From NCBI RefSeq assembly GCF_017794965.1, contig NZ_CP051240.1:2914001-2978000 (forward strand): DNA of 64,000 nucleotides, given 5' to 3'. Of the stretch, positions 41,661 to 51,741 are shown one piece after another (the first letter of the stretch is position 1; every line of letters begins with the position of its first letter). The notes beneath the pieces were generated by a model that saw only the letters and a list, made by a program, of their open reading frames with translations, searched no databases and was not told where the DNA came from. The translations under genes and the position numbers were made by a program. The DNA is from Alcanivorax sp. Lineage in GTDB: Bacteria; Pseudomonadota; Gammaproteobacteria; Pseudomonadales; Alcanivoracaceae.

Positions 41661-43754
41661 TCAGTCTTCCTTGGCTTCCTTCATGGACAGCTTGATGCGG
41701 CCACGCTGGTCTACGTCGAGGACTTTCACCTTGATGATGTCGCCTTCGTTCACGTAGTCAGATACCTTCTCCACACGCTCTTCAGCGATCTGGGAGATGT
41801 GCAGCAGACCTTCGGTGCCCGGCAGGATGGCCACGAATGCGCCGAAGTCCACCACGCGGGTAACCTTGCCTTCGTAGATGGTGCCCACTTCGGCTTCCGC
41901 GGTGATCTCTTCCACGCGACGTACCGCTTCATCCGCTTTCTCACGGGTCTCACCGTAGATCTTCACGCTGCCATCGTCTTCGATGTCGATGGTACAGCCG
42001 GTTTCTTCGGTGAGAGCACGGATGGTGGCGCCGCCCTTGCCGATCACGTCACGGATCTTGTCCGGGTTGATCTTCAGGGTCAGCAGGGTCGGGGCGTTCT
42101 CGGACACTTCGCTGCGGGACGCACCGATGGCCTTGGACATTTCACCGAGGATATGCAGACGGCCGGCGTTAGCCTGTTCCAGCGCCTTCTCCATGATCTC
42201 TTCGGTGATGCCTTCGATCTTGATATCCATCTGCAGGGCAGTTACGCCACGCTGGGTACCGGCCACTTTAAAGTCCATGTCGCCCAGGTGATCTTCGTCA
42301 CCGAGGATATCGGACAGTACCGCGAAACGGCCGTCTTCTTCCTTCACCAGGCCCATGGCAATACCGGCCACCGGCGCGGTCAGGGGAACACCCGCGTCCA
42401 TCAGCGCCATGGAAGTACCACATACGGACGCCATGGAAGAGGAACCGTTGGACTCGGTGATCTCGGATACCACACGGATGGTGTAGGGGAAGTCCTGCAC
42501 GGTGGGCAGTACCGCCTGTACACCACGACGGGCCAGACGGCCGTGACCGATCTCACGACGCTTGGGAGAGCCGATCATGCCGGTCTCGCCGACGCAGTAG
42601 GGAGGGAAGTTATAGTGCAGCATGAAGTGATCCTGACGGGATCCTTCCAGTGCGTCGATGAACTGGGCATCGCGCATGCCACCCAGGGTAGCGGCAACGA
42701 TGGCCTGGGTCTCACCACGGGTGAACAGTGCAGAACCGTGGGTCTTGGCCAGTGCGCCAACCTGACAGTCGATGGCACGGACGGCGTCCAGGGCTCGACC
42801 GTCGATACGCGGCTTGCCGGATACCACAGCTTCACGCACCACGTTCTTCTCGATCTTGCCGAACAGGTCTTTCACTTCACCGGCTTCCGGTGCACCTTCT
42901 TCGCCGGTGGCGAATTCAGCAACACAGGCATCACGCAGCTCGCCCACTTTGGCGTAACGGGCCATCTTCTCGGTGATGGTGTAAGCCTCAGCCAGGCCCG
43001 CTTCGAACTTGGCCTTGATGGCATCTTTCAGTTCGGTGTTCACGGCCGGGGCAGTCCAGTCCCAGGTCTCGGTGCCCACTTCGGCAGCGAATTCCTTGAT
43101 ACCCTGGATCACCGGCTGCATTTCCATGTGGCCGAACAGCACGGCGCCCAGCATCTGGTCTTCAGACAGTTCTTTCGCTTCGGATTCCACCATCAATACA
43201 GCAGGCTCGGTACCGGCAACGACCAGGTCCAGTGCGGACTCGGCCAGCTCGGCGTAGCTCGGGTTGAGGATGTACATGCCATCCTTGAAGCCGACACGGG
43301 CGGCACCGATAGGACCGCTGAACGGAATACCGGAGATGGACAGGGCCGCGGAAGTACCGATCATGGCAGCGATATCCGGATCGTTTTCCTTATCCACGGA
43401 CATCACGGTGGCCACCACCTGCACTTCGTTCATGAAGCCATTGGGGAACAGCGGGCGGATCGGACGGTCGATCAGGCGGCAGGTCAGGGTTTCTTTCTCG
43501 CTGGGACGACCTTCACGCTTGAGGAAGCCACCCGGGATACGGCCGGCGGCGTAAGTCTTTTCCTGGTAGTTCACGGTCAGGGGGAAGAAGTTCTTGCTCG
43601 GATCGGCTTCTTTCTTGCCTACCACGGTAACCAGCACTTCGGTGGCACCGATGCGAACCATGACAGCAGCAGTCGCCTGGCGGGCAATCTGCCCGGTTTC
43701 CAGGATGACCGTGTCACGGCCGTACTGAATCTCTTTGGTGATTTTATTGAACAT
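41661..43754 (-). CDS. pnp: Polynucleotide phosphorylase
   Basis: 697 residues with two RNase PH domains, a KH domain (INPDKIRDVIGKGGATIRAL) and an S1 domain (GTIYEGKVTRVVDFGAFVAI). The core motifs FFPLTVNYQEKTYAAGRIPG and MDFKVAGTQRGVTALQMD are typical. It degrades RNA 3' to 5' with phosphate, in the degradosome. Downstream of rpsO on the same strand, as in most gammaproteobacteria. Confidence 0.98.
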   Translation of the reverse strand: MFNKITKEIQYGRDTVILETGQIARQATAAVMVRIGATEVLVTVVGKKEADPSKNFFPLTVNYQEKTYAAGRIPGGFLKREGRPSEKETLTCRLIDRPIRPLFPNGFMNEVQVVATVMSVDKENDPDIAAMIGTSAALSISGIPFSGPIGAARVGFKDGMYILNPSYAELAESALDLVVAGTEPAVLMVESEAKELSEDQMLGAVLFGHMEMQPVIQGIKEFAAEVGTETWDWTAPAVNTELKDAIKAKFEAGLAEAYTITEKMARYAKVGELRDACVAEFATGEEGAPEAGEVKDLFGKIEKNVVREAVVSGKPRIDGRALDAVRAIDCQVGALAKTHGSALFTRGETQAIVAATLGGMRDAQFIDALEGSRQDHFMLHYNFPPYCVGETGMIGSPKRREIGHGRLARRGVQAVLPTVQDFPYTIRVVSEITESNGSSSMASVCGTSMALMDAGVPLTAPVAGIAMGLVKEEDGRFAVLSDILGDEDHLGDMDFKVAGTQRGVTALQMDIKIEGITEEIMEKALEQANAGRLHILGEMSKAIGASRSEVSENAPTLLTLKINPDKIRDVIGKGGATIRALTEETGCTIDIEDDGSVKIYGETREKADEAVRRVEEITAEAEVGTIYEGKVTRVVDFGAFVAILPGTEGLLHISQIAEERVEKVSDYVNEGDIIKVKVLDVDQRGRIKLSMKEAKED

Positions 43755-43845
43755 ATCTCGTCTCTTCTCTCTTCTTCACGACAATCTTCGAGGCCCATGC
43801 CTCTGACAACACTCTTCAATGCTCGCGCATCATAACCCGCCAGCC

Positions 43846-43913
43846 CGTAGGGCGGAAATCGGCGTGAGCCGATCTCCGCCAAAAAGACATCGCTTGCAGG
43901 CAAGCTCCTACGG
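43846..43913. repeat. One unit each of two REP-like families between rpsO and pnp
   Basis: A GTAGGGCGGAAATCGGCG-type unit (43846-43880) is followed 10 bases later by a CGCTTGCAGGCAAGCTCCTA unit (43891-43913). Both can form short hairpins in the rpsO-pnp transcript. Confidence 0.75.
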
Positions 43914-43943
43914 CACAGAGGGATTGCATGCCCCCAGAAACAA

Positions 43944-43967
43944 CAAAAGCCCGGCAAGGCCGAGCTT
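43944..43967 (-). terminator. Terminator after rpsO
   Basis: On the minus strand AGCTCGGC CTT GCCGGGCT followed by TTTGTTGTTTC; 28 bases after the rpsO stop. Confidence 0.8.
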
Positions 43968-43994
43968 CTGTTGTTGCTACCTCAGATCCACATC

Positions 43995-44264
43995 TTAACG
44001 ACGCAGACCCAGCTTCTCGATCAGCTGCAGGTAACGGGTGCGGTCTTTCTTGGCCAGGTAGTCCAGCAGCTTACGACGCTGGTTTACCATGCGGATCAGG
44101 CCGCGACGGCTGTGGTGATCCTTCTTGTGGTCCTTGAAGTGACCTTGCAGACCATTGATGTTGGCGGTCAGCAGGGCAACCTGCACTTCCGGGGAACCGG
44201 TATCGCCTTCTTTCTGGCCGTGCTCTTTCAGGATTTCAGCTTTCTGTTCAGCGCTCAACGCCAT
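43995..44264 (-). CDS. rpsO: 30S ribosomal protein S15
   Basis: 89 residues, standard length. Typical segments GDTGSPEVQVALLTANINGL and KDHHSRRGLIRMVNQRRKLL. Binds the central domain of 16S rRNA. In E. coli it represses its own mRNA by binding the leader; the 94-base leader 44265-44358 was not resolved here. Confidence 0.98.
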   Translation of the reverse strand: MALSAEQKAEILKEHGQKEGDTGSPEVQVALLTANINGLQGHFKDHKKDHHSRRGLIRMVNQRRKLLDYLAKKDRTRYLQLIEKLGLRR

Positions 44265-44358
44265 GATAATGCTCCAATATGCTCAATGAATGTCACGGCC
44301 AGCCATGCATATTTATAGCTGCCGTCGTTACTTCCAATCCAGGCTACCCGCGGGTAAC

Positions 44359-45276
44359 TCAGTTTGAAACCAGTCGACGCGGCGCGATACGCCCGTCTTC
44401 CAACACCTCACCAACGCCGAGAAACTCACCGCTGGAGGCCTGATAAACACTGACCCAGCCGTCCGCGGGACGGTCCGAGGCCATCACTGGCTGACCCTGC
44501 TGAATGTAGTAGGCCGCATTGTCACCCAGTTCAATGCGCGGCCAGTCTGCCACGCTGGTAGATAATGGCAAGAGCAGTTCGTCGATTGCCTCAAACCCGC
44601 CATCGGCCTTGATATTGCCCAGCTGTTCCAGGGTCAGCATCTTTTCAGCCGGATAGGGACCCGCCGACAGACGGCGCAGCACCGTCACATGACCACCACA
44701 GCCCAGCTTCTCGCCAGTATCTTCCACCAGCGAGCGCACATAGGTGCCCTTGGAGCAGTCCACCTCAAATTCCAGCTCATCGCCGTCGATGCGCAGAATA
44801 CGGATGTCATAGATCGTCACCGCGCGGGGCTTGCGCTCCACGGTCTTGCCTTCCCGGGCCAGCTTGTACAGCGGCACACCTTCATGCTTGATGGCGGAAT
44901 ACATGCTGGGGATCTGCTCGATGTCACCGACAAAAGACATCAACGCGTCTTCGATCTCGGCGGCGGAGGCGGTCACCTCGGTGGTGTTCACCACCTCACC
45001 ATCGGCATCACCGGTTTCCGTGGTCACGCCCAACTTCGCGGTGACCCGGTAGCTCTTGTCCGACTCCAGCAGGAACTGGCTAAACTTGGTAGCTTCACCA
45101 AAACAGATCGGCAGCATACCGGTGGCCAACGGGTCCAGACTGCCCGTGTGGCCGGCCTTGGCCGCGGCGAACATCTTCTTGGCCATCTGCAGGGCGCCAT
45201 TACTGCTGACACCGCCGACTTTATCCAACAACAGAATGCCGCTGATATTGCGGCCACGGGGACGACGTTTTGCCAC
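44359..45276 (-). CDS. truB: tRNA pseudouridine(55) synthase
   Basis: 305 residues. The catalytic Asp is in GHTGSLDPLATGMLPICFG; the N-terminal GILLLDKVGGVSSNGALQ and the RNA-binding C-terminal region are present. It makes Psi55 in the T loop of tRNA. GTG start at 45276, 14 bases after rbfA. Confidence 0.96.
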   Translation of the reverse strand: MAKRRPRGRNISGILLLDKVGGVSSNGALQMAKKMFAAAKAGHTGSLDPLATGMLPICFGEATKFSQFLLESDKSYRVTAKLGVTTETGDADGEVVNTTEVTASAAEIEDALMSFVGDIEQIPSMYSAIKHEGVPLYKLAREGKTVERKPRAVTIYDIRILRIDGDELEFEVDCSKGTYVRSLVEDTGEKLGCGGHVTVLRRLSAGPYPAEKMLTLEQLGNIKADGGFEAIDELLLPLSTSVADWPRIELGDNAAYYIQQGQPVMASDRPADGWVSVYQASSGEFLGVGEVLEDGRIAPRRLVSN

Positions 45277-45290
45277 CAGGGTGCTCTCCG

Positions 45291-45701
45291 TTAATTCTGC
45301 TCGGAATCGTCGCTATCCAGACCCAGCTCCCGGTCTTCAGCGCGGGCATCGTCAATCAGACGGGAAATCTCCGCGGCGTGCTCCGGGGTGGTGTCGTAGT
45401 GGAAACGCAATTTGGGGGTGGTACGGGTATTGAGGTTCTTGGCCAAGCTGCTGCGCAGAAAGCCGGCAGCCTTTTCCAGCACGGCTTCTGCCTCAACGCC
45501 TTCTTCCTCGCCCTTGCCAAGCAGGGTGAAATAGACTTCTGCATAGGACAGATCCCGCGATACGGTCACGTCCTGAATGGTTGCCAGATTGACCCGCGGG
45601 TCTTTCACCTCAAACTGCAGCAGACGGGACAGCTCACGCTGGATCTGGTCAGCAATCCGGTCTGTGCGGTTAAAGCCCTGGGGGCGGCGATGACGACTCA
45701 T
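45291..45701 (-). CDS. rbfA: Ribosome-binding factor A
   Basis: 136 residues with the KH-like fold of RbfA: RTDRIADQIQRELSRLLQFE and VTVSRDLSYAEVYFTLLG; acidic C-terminus. It helps 16S rRNA 5' end maturation. Part of the nusA-infB-rbfA-truB-rpsO-pnp run. Confidence 0.97.
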   Translation of the reverse strand: MSRHRRPQGFNRTDRIADQIQRELSRLLQFEVKDPRVNLATIQDVTVSRDLSYAEVYFTLLGKGEEEGVEAEAVLEKAAGFLRSSLAKNLNTRTTPKLRFHYDTTPEHAAEISRLIDDARAEDRELGLDSDDSEQN

Positions 45702-45725
45702 GGGTAATCCGGCCGGGCACGCCCC

Positions 45726-48413
45726 TTACAGGGAGCGCGCCACCTCCTTCACTTCGAAGACTTCGATCTTGTCGCCTTCCTTCACGTCGTTGTAGCTCTT
45801 CACGGCGATACCACATTCCATGCCGTTGCGAACTTCCTGAACGTCGTCCTTGAAACGGCGCAGGGATTCCAGCTCACCTTCGAAGACCACCACATCGTCG
45901 CGCAGAACGCGGATCGGGCGATTGCGGTACAGGGTACCTTCGATAACCATACAACCGGCCACAGCACCAAACTTGGAGGAGCGGAACACGTCGCGCACCT
46001 GGGCGGTACCGAGGATCTCTTCCCGTTTCTCCGGTGCCAGCAGACCGCTCATGGCCTGCTTCACGTCGTCGATCAGCTCGTAGATCACGCTGTAGTAACG
46101 CAGGTCGATACCTTCCTGCTCGCACAGCTTCTTGGCTTTGCTGTCAGCACGCACGTTGAAGCCCAGCAGTACCGCTTCACTGGTCATGGCCAGGTTGACG
46201 TCGGACTCGTTGATCGCACCCACGCCTACGGAGACCAGGTTCACCTTCACTTCATCGGTGCCCAGATCGTTAAGGGCGCCGGTCAGCGCTTCCAGGGAAC
46301 CACGTACATCGGTCTTCAACACGATGTTCACGGTGCTGGCCTCGGCGGAGCCCATATTGGCGAACAGGTTTTCCAGCTTGGAGGCCTGCTGACGCTTGAG
46401 CTTCACATCGCGATCGCGGTCCTGACGGAACTCGGCCACTTCACGGGCCTTGCGCTCATCGGAGACCACCTGAACCTGCTCACCGGCTTCCGGCGCGCCA
46501 TCCAGACCCAATACTTCCAGCGGGATGGACGGACCTGCTTTTTTGATCGGCTGTCCGTTCTCGTCAATCATGGCGCGAACACGGCCGAAGTGGGCACCGG
46601 CCAGCAGCATGTCACCAATATTCAACTCACCACCCTGAACCAGGATGGAGGCGACGGTACCGCGGCCTTTTTCCACACGGGATTCGATAACCACACCCGT
46701 GGCCGGGCCGTGATCCGGGGCTTTCAGCTCCAGCAACTCGGACTGCACCAGGATGGAATCCAGCAGATCATCCACGCCCTGGCCAGAGTGGGCAGACACG
46801 TTGATGAACTGATAGTCACCGCCCCACTCTTCCGGGATCACTTCCTTGGCTGCCAGTTCGGTACGTACCCGATCCGGATCGGCCTGTTCTTTATCAATCT
46901 TGTTCACTGCGATGATGATCGGCACACCGGAGGCCTTGGCGTGATTAATCGCCTCTTCGGTCTGCGGCATCATGCCATCATCGGCAGCCACTACGATGAC
47001 CACAATATCGGTAGCCTTGGCACCACGGGCACGCATGGCGGTAAAGGCGGCGTGACCAGGGGTGTCGAGGAAGGTGATCATGCCTTTCTCGTGCTGCACG
47101 TGGTACGCACCGATATGCTGGGTAATACCACCGGCTTCGCCGGCTGCTACCTTGGCTTTACGGATGTAATCCAGCAGGGAGGTCTTACCATGGTCAACAT
47201 GACCCATGATGGTCACCACCGGTGCGCGGTCAGACAGTTCGGCACCATCACGGTTAACCATATCTGCCAGGTGATCTTCCAGTACCTCTTCCTCACCCTT
47301 GCCGGCAACGGCCTTGTGGCCCATTTCTTCAACCAGCAGGATGGCGGTTTCCTGGTCGATTAGCTGATTCACGGTCGCCATTTCACCCATCTTCATGAGT
47401 GACTTGATCAGCTCCTTGGACTTGATGTTCAGGCGCTGAGCCAGGTCACCGACGGTGATGGTTTCCGGCACTTCCACTTCCATAATTTTCTTCTCGGTCG
47501 GCGCCTTAAAGCCATGAGCCTTGTTCATGGAACTCTTCATCTGGCCATGAGCCACACCGGAAGCCTTCGGCTTGCGGCGGCGACGACGGGATTGACGCTC
47601 TTCACGCTGATAGCTGGCTTCCTGCGCCGCCACCACGATAGAGGAACCGTCATCCACCTCTTCTTCTTTCTTCTCGGGCTGATCGCCACGCTTCTCGAGC
47701 TCTGCGGCAATACGGGCAGCCTCTTCGGCGGTGCGGCGGGCAGCTTCTTCCTCTGCCTTTTTGCGGGCTTCGGATTCCTGTTTGCGTTTGGCTTCTTCTG
47801 CCTCACGCTGCTTTTTCTCTTCCGCCTCGCGCTTTGCCTTCTCTTCCGGCGTTTCTTCTTTCGCCGGCTTCTTGGCAGTGGCCGTTTTCGGCACGGCAAC
47901 ACGCTTGGCTTTCTCTTCCGCCGCCTTCTCTTCCGCTACCTTGCGGTCTGCCTCGGCAGCGGCCTTGGCTTCTTCTTCCTTCTTGCGGGCAGCTTCTTCT
48001 TCCACCTGACGCTTGGCCGCTTCTTCTGCCTCGCGTTTTTCCTGCTCTGCCTGCAGAGCGGCTTCTTCCGCCGCCTTGCGCTCAGCCTCTTCACGCTCCT
48101 GGGCTTCCAACACTTCGCGCTTCACATAGGTGCGCTTCTTGCGCACTTCCACGTTAACGGTCTTGGCCTTGCCCGCCGCACCCGTGGTCTTGATGGTGCT
48201 GGTGGACTTGCGCTTGAGGGTGATTTTCTTGGCGTCGTCAGTCTTGGCACCATGAGACTTGCGCAGGTGAGCCAGCAGCTGCTGTTTCTGCTCACCGGAG
48301 ACCTCTTCGCTGGCGTCACCATGAGGCAAACCCGCTTCTTTCATTTGAGAAAGCAGCTTCTCAACGGGCATACCTACTGTTTCGGCCAGTTTCTTTACGG
48401 TCGTTTCTGCCAT
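45726..48413 (-). CDS. infB: Translation initiation factor IF-2
   Basis: 895 residues. The N-terminal part has the IF2N helix (MAETTVKKLAETVGMPVEKL), a long Lys/Glu/Ala-rich charged helix (about 90-260), then a second IF2N, the GTPase domain (MGHVDHGKTSLLD, FLDTPGHAAF, AVNKIDKE) and C-terminal domains binding fMet-tRNA. Start ATG 48413 gives the conserved N-terminus; an upstream frame extension is not family-like. Confidence 0.98.
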   Translation of the reverse strand: MAETTVKKLAETVGMPVEKLLSQMKEAGLPHGDASEEVSGEQKQQLLAHLRKSHGAKTDDAKKITLKRKSTSTIKTTGAAGKAKTVNVEVRKKRTYVKREVLEAQEREEAERKAAEEAALQAEQEKREAEEAAKRQVEEEAARKKEEEAKAAAEADRKVAEEKAAEEKAKRVAVPKTATAKKPAKEETPEEKAKREAEEKKQREAEEAKRKQESEARKKAEEEAARRTAEEAARIAAELEKRGDQPEKKEEEVDDGSSIVVAAQEASYQREERQSRRRRRKPKASGVAHGQMKSSMNKAHGFKAPTEKKIMEVEVPETITVGDLAQRLNIKSKELIKSLMKMGEMATVNQLIDQETAILLVEEMGHKAVAGKGEEEVLEDHLADMVNRDGAELSDRAPVVTIMGHVDHGKTSLLDYIRKAKVAAGEAGGITQHIGAYHVQHEKGMITFLDTPGHAAFTAMRARGAKATDIVVIVVAADDGMMPQTEEAINHAKASGVPIIIAVNKIDKEQADPDRVRTELAAKEVIPEEWGGDYQFINVSAHSGQGVDDLLDSILVQSELLELKAPDHGPATGVVIESRVEKGRGTVASILVQGGELNIGDMLLAGAHFGRVRAMIDENGQPIKKAGPSIPLEVLGLDGAPEAGEQVQVVSDERKAREVAEFRQDRDRDVKLKRQQASKLENLFANMGSAEASTVNIVLKTDVRGSLEALTGALNDLGTDEVKVNLVSVGVGAINESDVNLAMTSEAVLLGFNVRADSKAKKLCEQEGIDLRYYSVIYELIDDVKQAMSGLLAPEKREEILGTAQVRDVFRSSKFGAVAGCMVIEGTLYRNRPIRVLRDDVVVFEGELESLRRFKDDVQEVRNGMECGIAVKSYNDVKEGDKIEVFEVKEVARSL

Positions 48414-48523
48414 GTCAGCAACACTCTCCTGTCCGCGTCTCTTGCAGGCTAGGGTTATAGCCTGGGCCACCGCCTGTGCGGTTGGCCACTGTAACTGGCA
48501 TGGGCCAGTCACACTGTCTGTAT

Positions 48524-48547
48524 GCATTCCGGCCAGTGCCGGAATGC
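48524..48547. repeat. Perfect hairpin in the nusA-infB gap
   Basis: GCATTCCGGC / GCCGGAATGC around CAGT, inside a 229-base gap between nusA and infB. No T-run, so not an obvious terminator; it may be a dispersed palindrome or processing site. Confidence 0.5.
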
Positions 48548-48642
48548 CGGAAAAGGGCGACTACCGCCCTTCCCCTGGCCTGCAGAGAAACTGCAGTACT
48601 TCATGGGTGCCTGCGAAGGCGGGCCAGCCGGAAGAAAGGCTG

Positions 48643-50145
48643 TTATTCCCCGTCTTCGTTTTCGAACCAGGGCGCACGCGCAGTCATGATCAACTGGGCA
48701 GCACGCTCCTCGTCCATACCTTCGATTTCCAGCAGGTCGTCCACAGCCTGCTCGGCCAGGTCTTCCATGGTGGCAATGCCACGGGAAGCCAGCTCCACAG
48801 CCAGGTCACGGTCCATGCCTTCCATCGTCAGAAGGTCTTCCGCAGGCTCTGCGTTTTCAAACTTCTCTTCGGAAACCAGCGCCTTGGTCAGCAATACATC
48901 CTTGGCGCGCTGACGCAGGGCTTCAACGATATCTTCGTCAAACCCGTCGATGGCCAGCATTTCCTCTTCCGGTACATAGGCCACTTCTTCCAGCGTGGAA
49001 AAGCCTTCCTCGACCAGAATCGCCGCCACATCCTCATCCACGTCCAGGTCATTCATGAACGTTTCCAGAGCCTGGGCAGCTTCTTCCTGTTGTTTGTTCT
49101 CGGCATCGTCCAGGGTCATCACATTCAGCTCCCAGCCGGTCAGCTCGGAAGCAAGACGAATGTTCTGGCCACTGCGGCCAATGGCCTGCGCCAGGGCAGA
49201 CTCATCTTCCACGGCGATATCCATGGCGTGGCTTTCTTCATCCATCACGATGGACGCCACTTCCGCCGGCTGCATGGCGTTGATCACCAGCTGGGCTGGA
49301 TTGTCATCCCACAGCACGATATCGATGCGCTCACCGGCCAGTTCGTTGGAGACCGCCTGAACACGGGCCCCGCGCATACCCACACAGGCACCCACCGGAT
49401 CAATGCGTTGGTCGTTGGTCTTCACCGCGATCTTCGCGCGGGAACCCGGATCGCGGGCTGCACCCTTGATCTCGATCAGCTCTTCGCCGATCTCCGGCAC
49501 TTCAATCTTGAACAGCTCGATCAGCATTTCCGGGCAGGCGCGGCTGGCAAACAGCTGCGGGCCACGGTTTTCTTCGTTCACGCCCATCAGGTAGGCACGA
49601 ATGCGATCGTTCTGGCGCACCGCTTCACGAGGAATCATGTGCTCGCGGGTAATCAGGGCTTCGGCATTGCCACCCAGATCCAGCACGATGGAATCACGGT
49701 TGGCCTTCTTGACCGTACCGCTGACCAGATCGCCAATGCGATCGCGATATTCTTCGATGATCTGACGGCGCTCGGCTTCACGTACTTTCTGTACGATAAC
49801 CTGTTTGGCAGTCTGCGCAGCGATACGACCGAAGGCTTCGGATTCAATTTCCTCTTCCCAGGTATCGCCAATCTGCAGAGAAGTATCCTGCTCGTGAGCT
49901 TCATCCAGAGTCAGCTGCTTGCCGAACTCGTAAAGCTCTTCATCAGGCACCACATGCCAGACACGGAAGGTACGGGAATCGCCGGAGACCCGGTCGATGT
50001 CCACGCGAATTTCCACGTCTTCTTCCTTAAAACGCTTTTTCGTAGCAGCAGCCAGGGCCAGCTCGATGGCCTCGAAGATTACATCGCGGCTGACACCTTT
50101 TTCGTTTGATACCGTTTCCGCTACCAGCAGGATCTCTTTGTTCAT
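48643..50145 (-). CDS. nusA: Transcription termination/antitermination factor NusA
   Basis: 500 residues: N-terminal RNA polymerase-binding domain, S1 (GDLVSGTVKKANRDSIVLDL), two KH domains (VGACVGMRGARVQAVSNELA), and two C-terminal acidic repeats (EDLLTMEGMDRDLAVELASR and DDLLEIEGMDEERAAQL), as in gammaproteobacteria. It modulates pausing and termination. It follows rimP by 38 bases. Confidence 0.98.
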   Translation of the reverse strand: MNKEILLVAETVSNEKGVSRDVIFEAIELALAAATKKRFKEEDVEIRVDIDRVSGDSRTFRVWHVVPDEELYEFGKQLTLDEAHEQDTSLQIGDTWEEEIESEAFGRIAAQTAKQVIVQKVREAERRQIIEEYRDRIGDLVSGTVKKANRDSIVLDLGGNAEALITREHMIPREAVRQNDRIRAYLMGVNEENRGPQLFASRACPEMLIELFKIEVPEIGEELIEIKGAARDPGSRAKIAVKTNDQRIDPVGACVGMRGARVQAVSNELAGERIDIVLWDDNPAQLVINAMQPAEVASIVMDEESHAMDIAVEDESALAQAIGRSGQNIRLASELTGWELNVMTLDDAENKQQEEAAQALETFMNDLDVDEDVAAILVEEGFSTLEEVAYVPEEEMLAIDGFDEDIVEALRQRAKDVLLTKALVSEEKFENAEPAEDLLTMEGMDRDLAVELASRGIATMEDLAEQAVDDLLEIEGMDEERAAQLIMTARAPWFENEDGE

Positions 50146-50183
50146 GGCCAGGCCTTTACAAAGACAAAGTTTCCAGGGCGTGC

Positions 50184-50639
50184 TCAGTCGAAGCGGGGCT
50201 GCAACCGGGCACGATCTACCTGACTGTAAGGAATACGCAGGGTTTCGCCATCCAGCTCCACCACCAGCGTTTCGCCGTCCACGGCCACAATGGCCGCCGT
50301 CATCTTGCGCTTGCCGGCCACCGGTGCCAGCAATTTCAGCTGAACATCTTCACCGATGTAATCGACATATTGCGCAATTTGGAACATGGGACGATCCATC
50401 CCCGGAGAGGACACTTCCAGGTTGTACTCACCCGGAATCGGATCTTCCACATCCAGCACGCCGCTGATCTCGTGACTCACCGCCGCGCAGTTATCTACAG
50501 TGATACCGTCTTCATGGTCAATAAACACACGCAAAACGGCCCCGCGCCCCTGGAGATATTCCAATCCCCACAGCACGAAGCCCAGATCTTCCACTACCGG
50601 AGCCAGCAGCTCCGTTAATTGCTCTACGCGTTTCGACAT
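50184..50639 (-). CDS. rimP: Ribosome maturation factor RimP
   Basis: 151 residues. Typical EDLGFVLWGLEYLQGRGAVL, VDNCAAVSHEISGVLDVEDP and YNLEVSSPGMDRPMF. Needed for 30S assembly. First gene of the rimP-nusA-infB run. Confidence 0.97.
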   Translation of the reverse strand: MSKRVEQLTELLAPVVEDLGFVLWGLEYLQGRGAVLRVFIDHEDGITVDNCAAVSHEISGVLDVEDPIPGEYNLEVSSPGMDRPMFQIAQYVDYIGEDVQLKLLAPVAGKRKMTAAIVAVDGETLVVELDGETLRIPYSQVDRARLQPRFD

Positions 50640-50768
50640 AGGTTTCCGGTATCAACCCGAAGCGAGCTTCAGGTACAAACAAAAAATGGGCCTGGAGACA
50701 TACCTGACGACTGCAAGGAAAACATGCAATCGACCGCACATCCACCGCCCATTCCACTGTCGCGGATA

Positions 50769-50799
50769 ACAAAAAGCCCCTGCTAGAGGGGCTTTTTGT
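50769..50799 (-). terminator. Terminator between tRNA-fMet and rimP
   Basis: AAAAAGCCCC TGCTAGA GGGGCTTTTT; symmetric A and T runs allow both directions; ends the tRNA-fMet transcript. Confidence 0.85.
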
Positions 50800-50836
50800 T
50801 ATCCGCTTTGAGTTGGCCGAAGCCGACTCCTCTAAG

Positions 50837-50913
<77 letters not shown>

Positions 50914-51171
50914 ATAAACCTTGTGCCCTTTTAAGCCCTTCGCACTGGGCTGCGGTTCAGACTTGGCTGAACCAGTGAATGCAGCGTCTGATCTCTGCAA
51001 GCACCTCAAATCCGAGAGCGCAAATACTACTTATGGAGCCCTGCGCTGTCAAGACAGCCTCGAAAAAAGTTTTTATTTTTCGAAGCCTTAGCATCAGGAA
51101 AAGCCTCTTAACCTGATGCTTTTTCAAGCAGATGACCGGCGGCGCCAGCGCAGCCTGTCATCTTCCCAAAT

Positions 51172-51257
51172 TGGTGCCGAAGGCCGGACTTGAACCGGCA
51201 CGAGCGAAGCTCACTACCCCCTCAAGATAGCGTGTCTACCAATTCCACCACTTCGGC
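51172..51257 (-). tRNA. tRNA-Leu (GAG)
   Basis: 86 bases with encoded CCA and a long variable arm (TAGTGAGCTTCGCTCG). Anticodon loop TTGAGGG on a stem CTATC / GGTAG, so the anticodon is GAG. Located 9 bases from the secG stop, as in Pseudomonas relatives. Confidence 0.95.
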
Positions 51258-51266
51258 AAAGAACGC

Positions 51267-51713
51267 TTACTGCTTCTCCGGCTGAGGCACCTCAACCGGG
51301 GACGCGGATTCTACATCAGCTTGCGGCACTTCTGAAACTTCTTTTTCAGAATTTGTTGCTTCAGCCGCTTCCGGCACCTCGGATTGCGCCGCCGGCACCT
51401 CAACCTGATCCGCCGGCATCGGCACATCAGCCTGCTCTTCAATGGTTTCCAGCTCCGGCAGATAGGTCGTGGAGCCATTGGCCTCCTGACGGGCCATCCA
51501 GGCCAGCACCAGGCTGGTCACAAAGAACAGCGTGGCCAGCACCGCGGTGGCGCGAGTCAGGAAGTTGGCGGAACCGGCGCTACCAAAGACGCTCTGGGAA
51601 GCACCACCACCGAAGGAGGCACCCGCATCGGCACCCTTGCCGTGCTGGATCAGCACCAGACCGATCAGGCCAAGCGCGGTCAGAATGTGCACTACGTGAA
51701 CGACGATATCCAT
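51267..51713 (-). CDS. secG: Preprotein translocase subunit SecG
   Basis: 148 residues. Two membrane helices with the conserved link LIQHGKGADAGASFGGGASQSVFGS between them. The C-terminal third is an Ala/Val/Glu/Pro-rich cytoplasmic or periplasmic tail, as in several marine gammaproteobacteria. It assists SecYE-SecA translocation. Confidence 0.96.
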   Translation of the reverse strand: MDIVVHVVHILTALGLIGLVLIQHGKGADAGASFGGGASQSVFGSAGSANFLTRATAVLATLFFVTSLVLAWMARQEANGSTTYLPELETIEEQADVPMPADQVEVPAAQSEVPEAAEATNSEKEVSEVPQADVESASPVEVPQPEKQ

Positions 51714-51741
51714 AGTTACTCTATTTGTTCATTAAACTGGG

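Noticed and set aside
51050..51126. Hairpin AGCATCAGG / CCTGATGCT between the two tRNA genes as a gene-related RNA
   Set aside because: The hairpin has a T-run only on the plus strand, where nothing upstream is transcribed; probably a remnant terminator. No gene is seen in 50914-51171.
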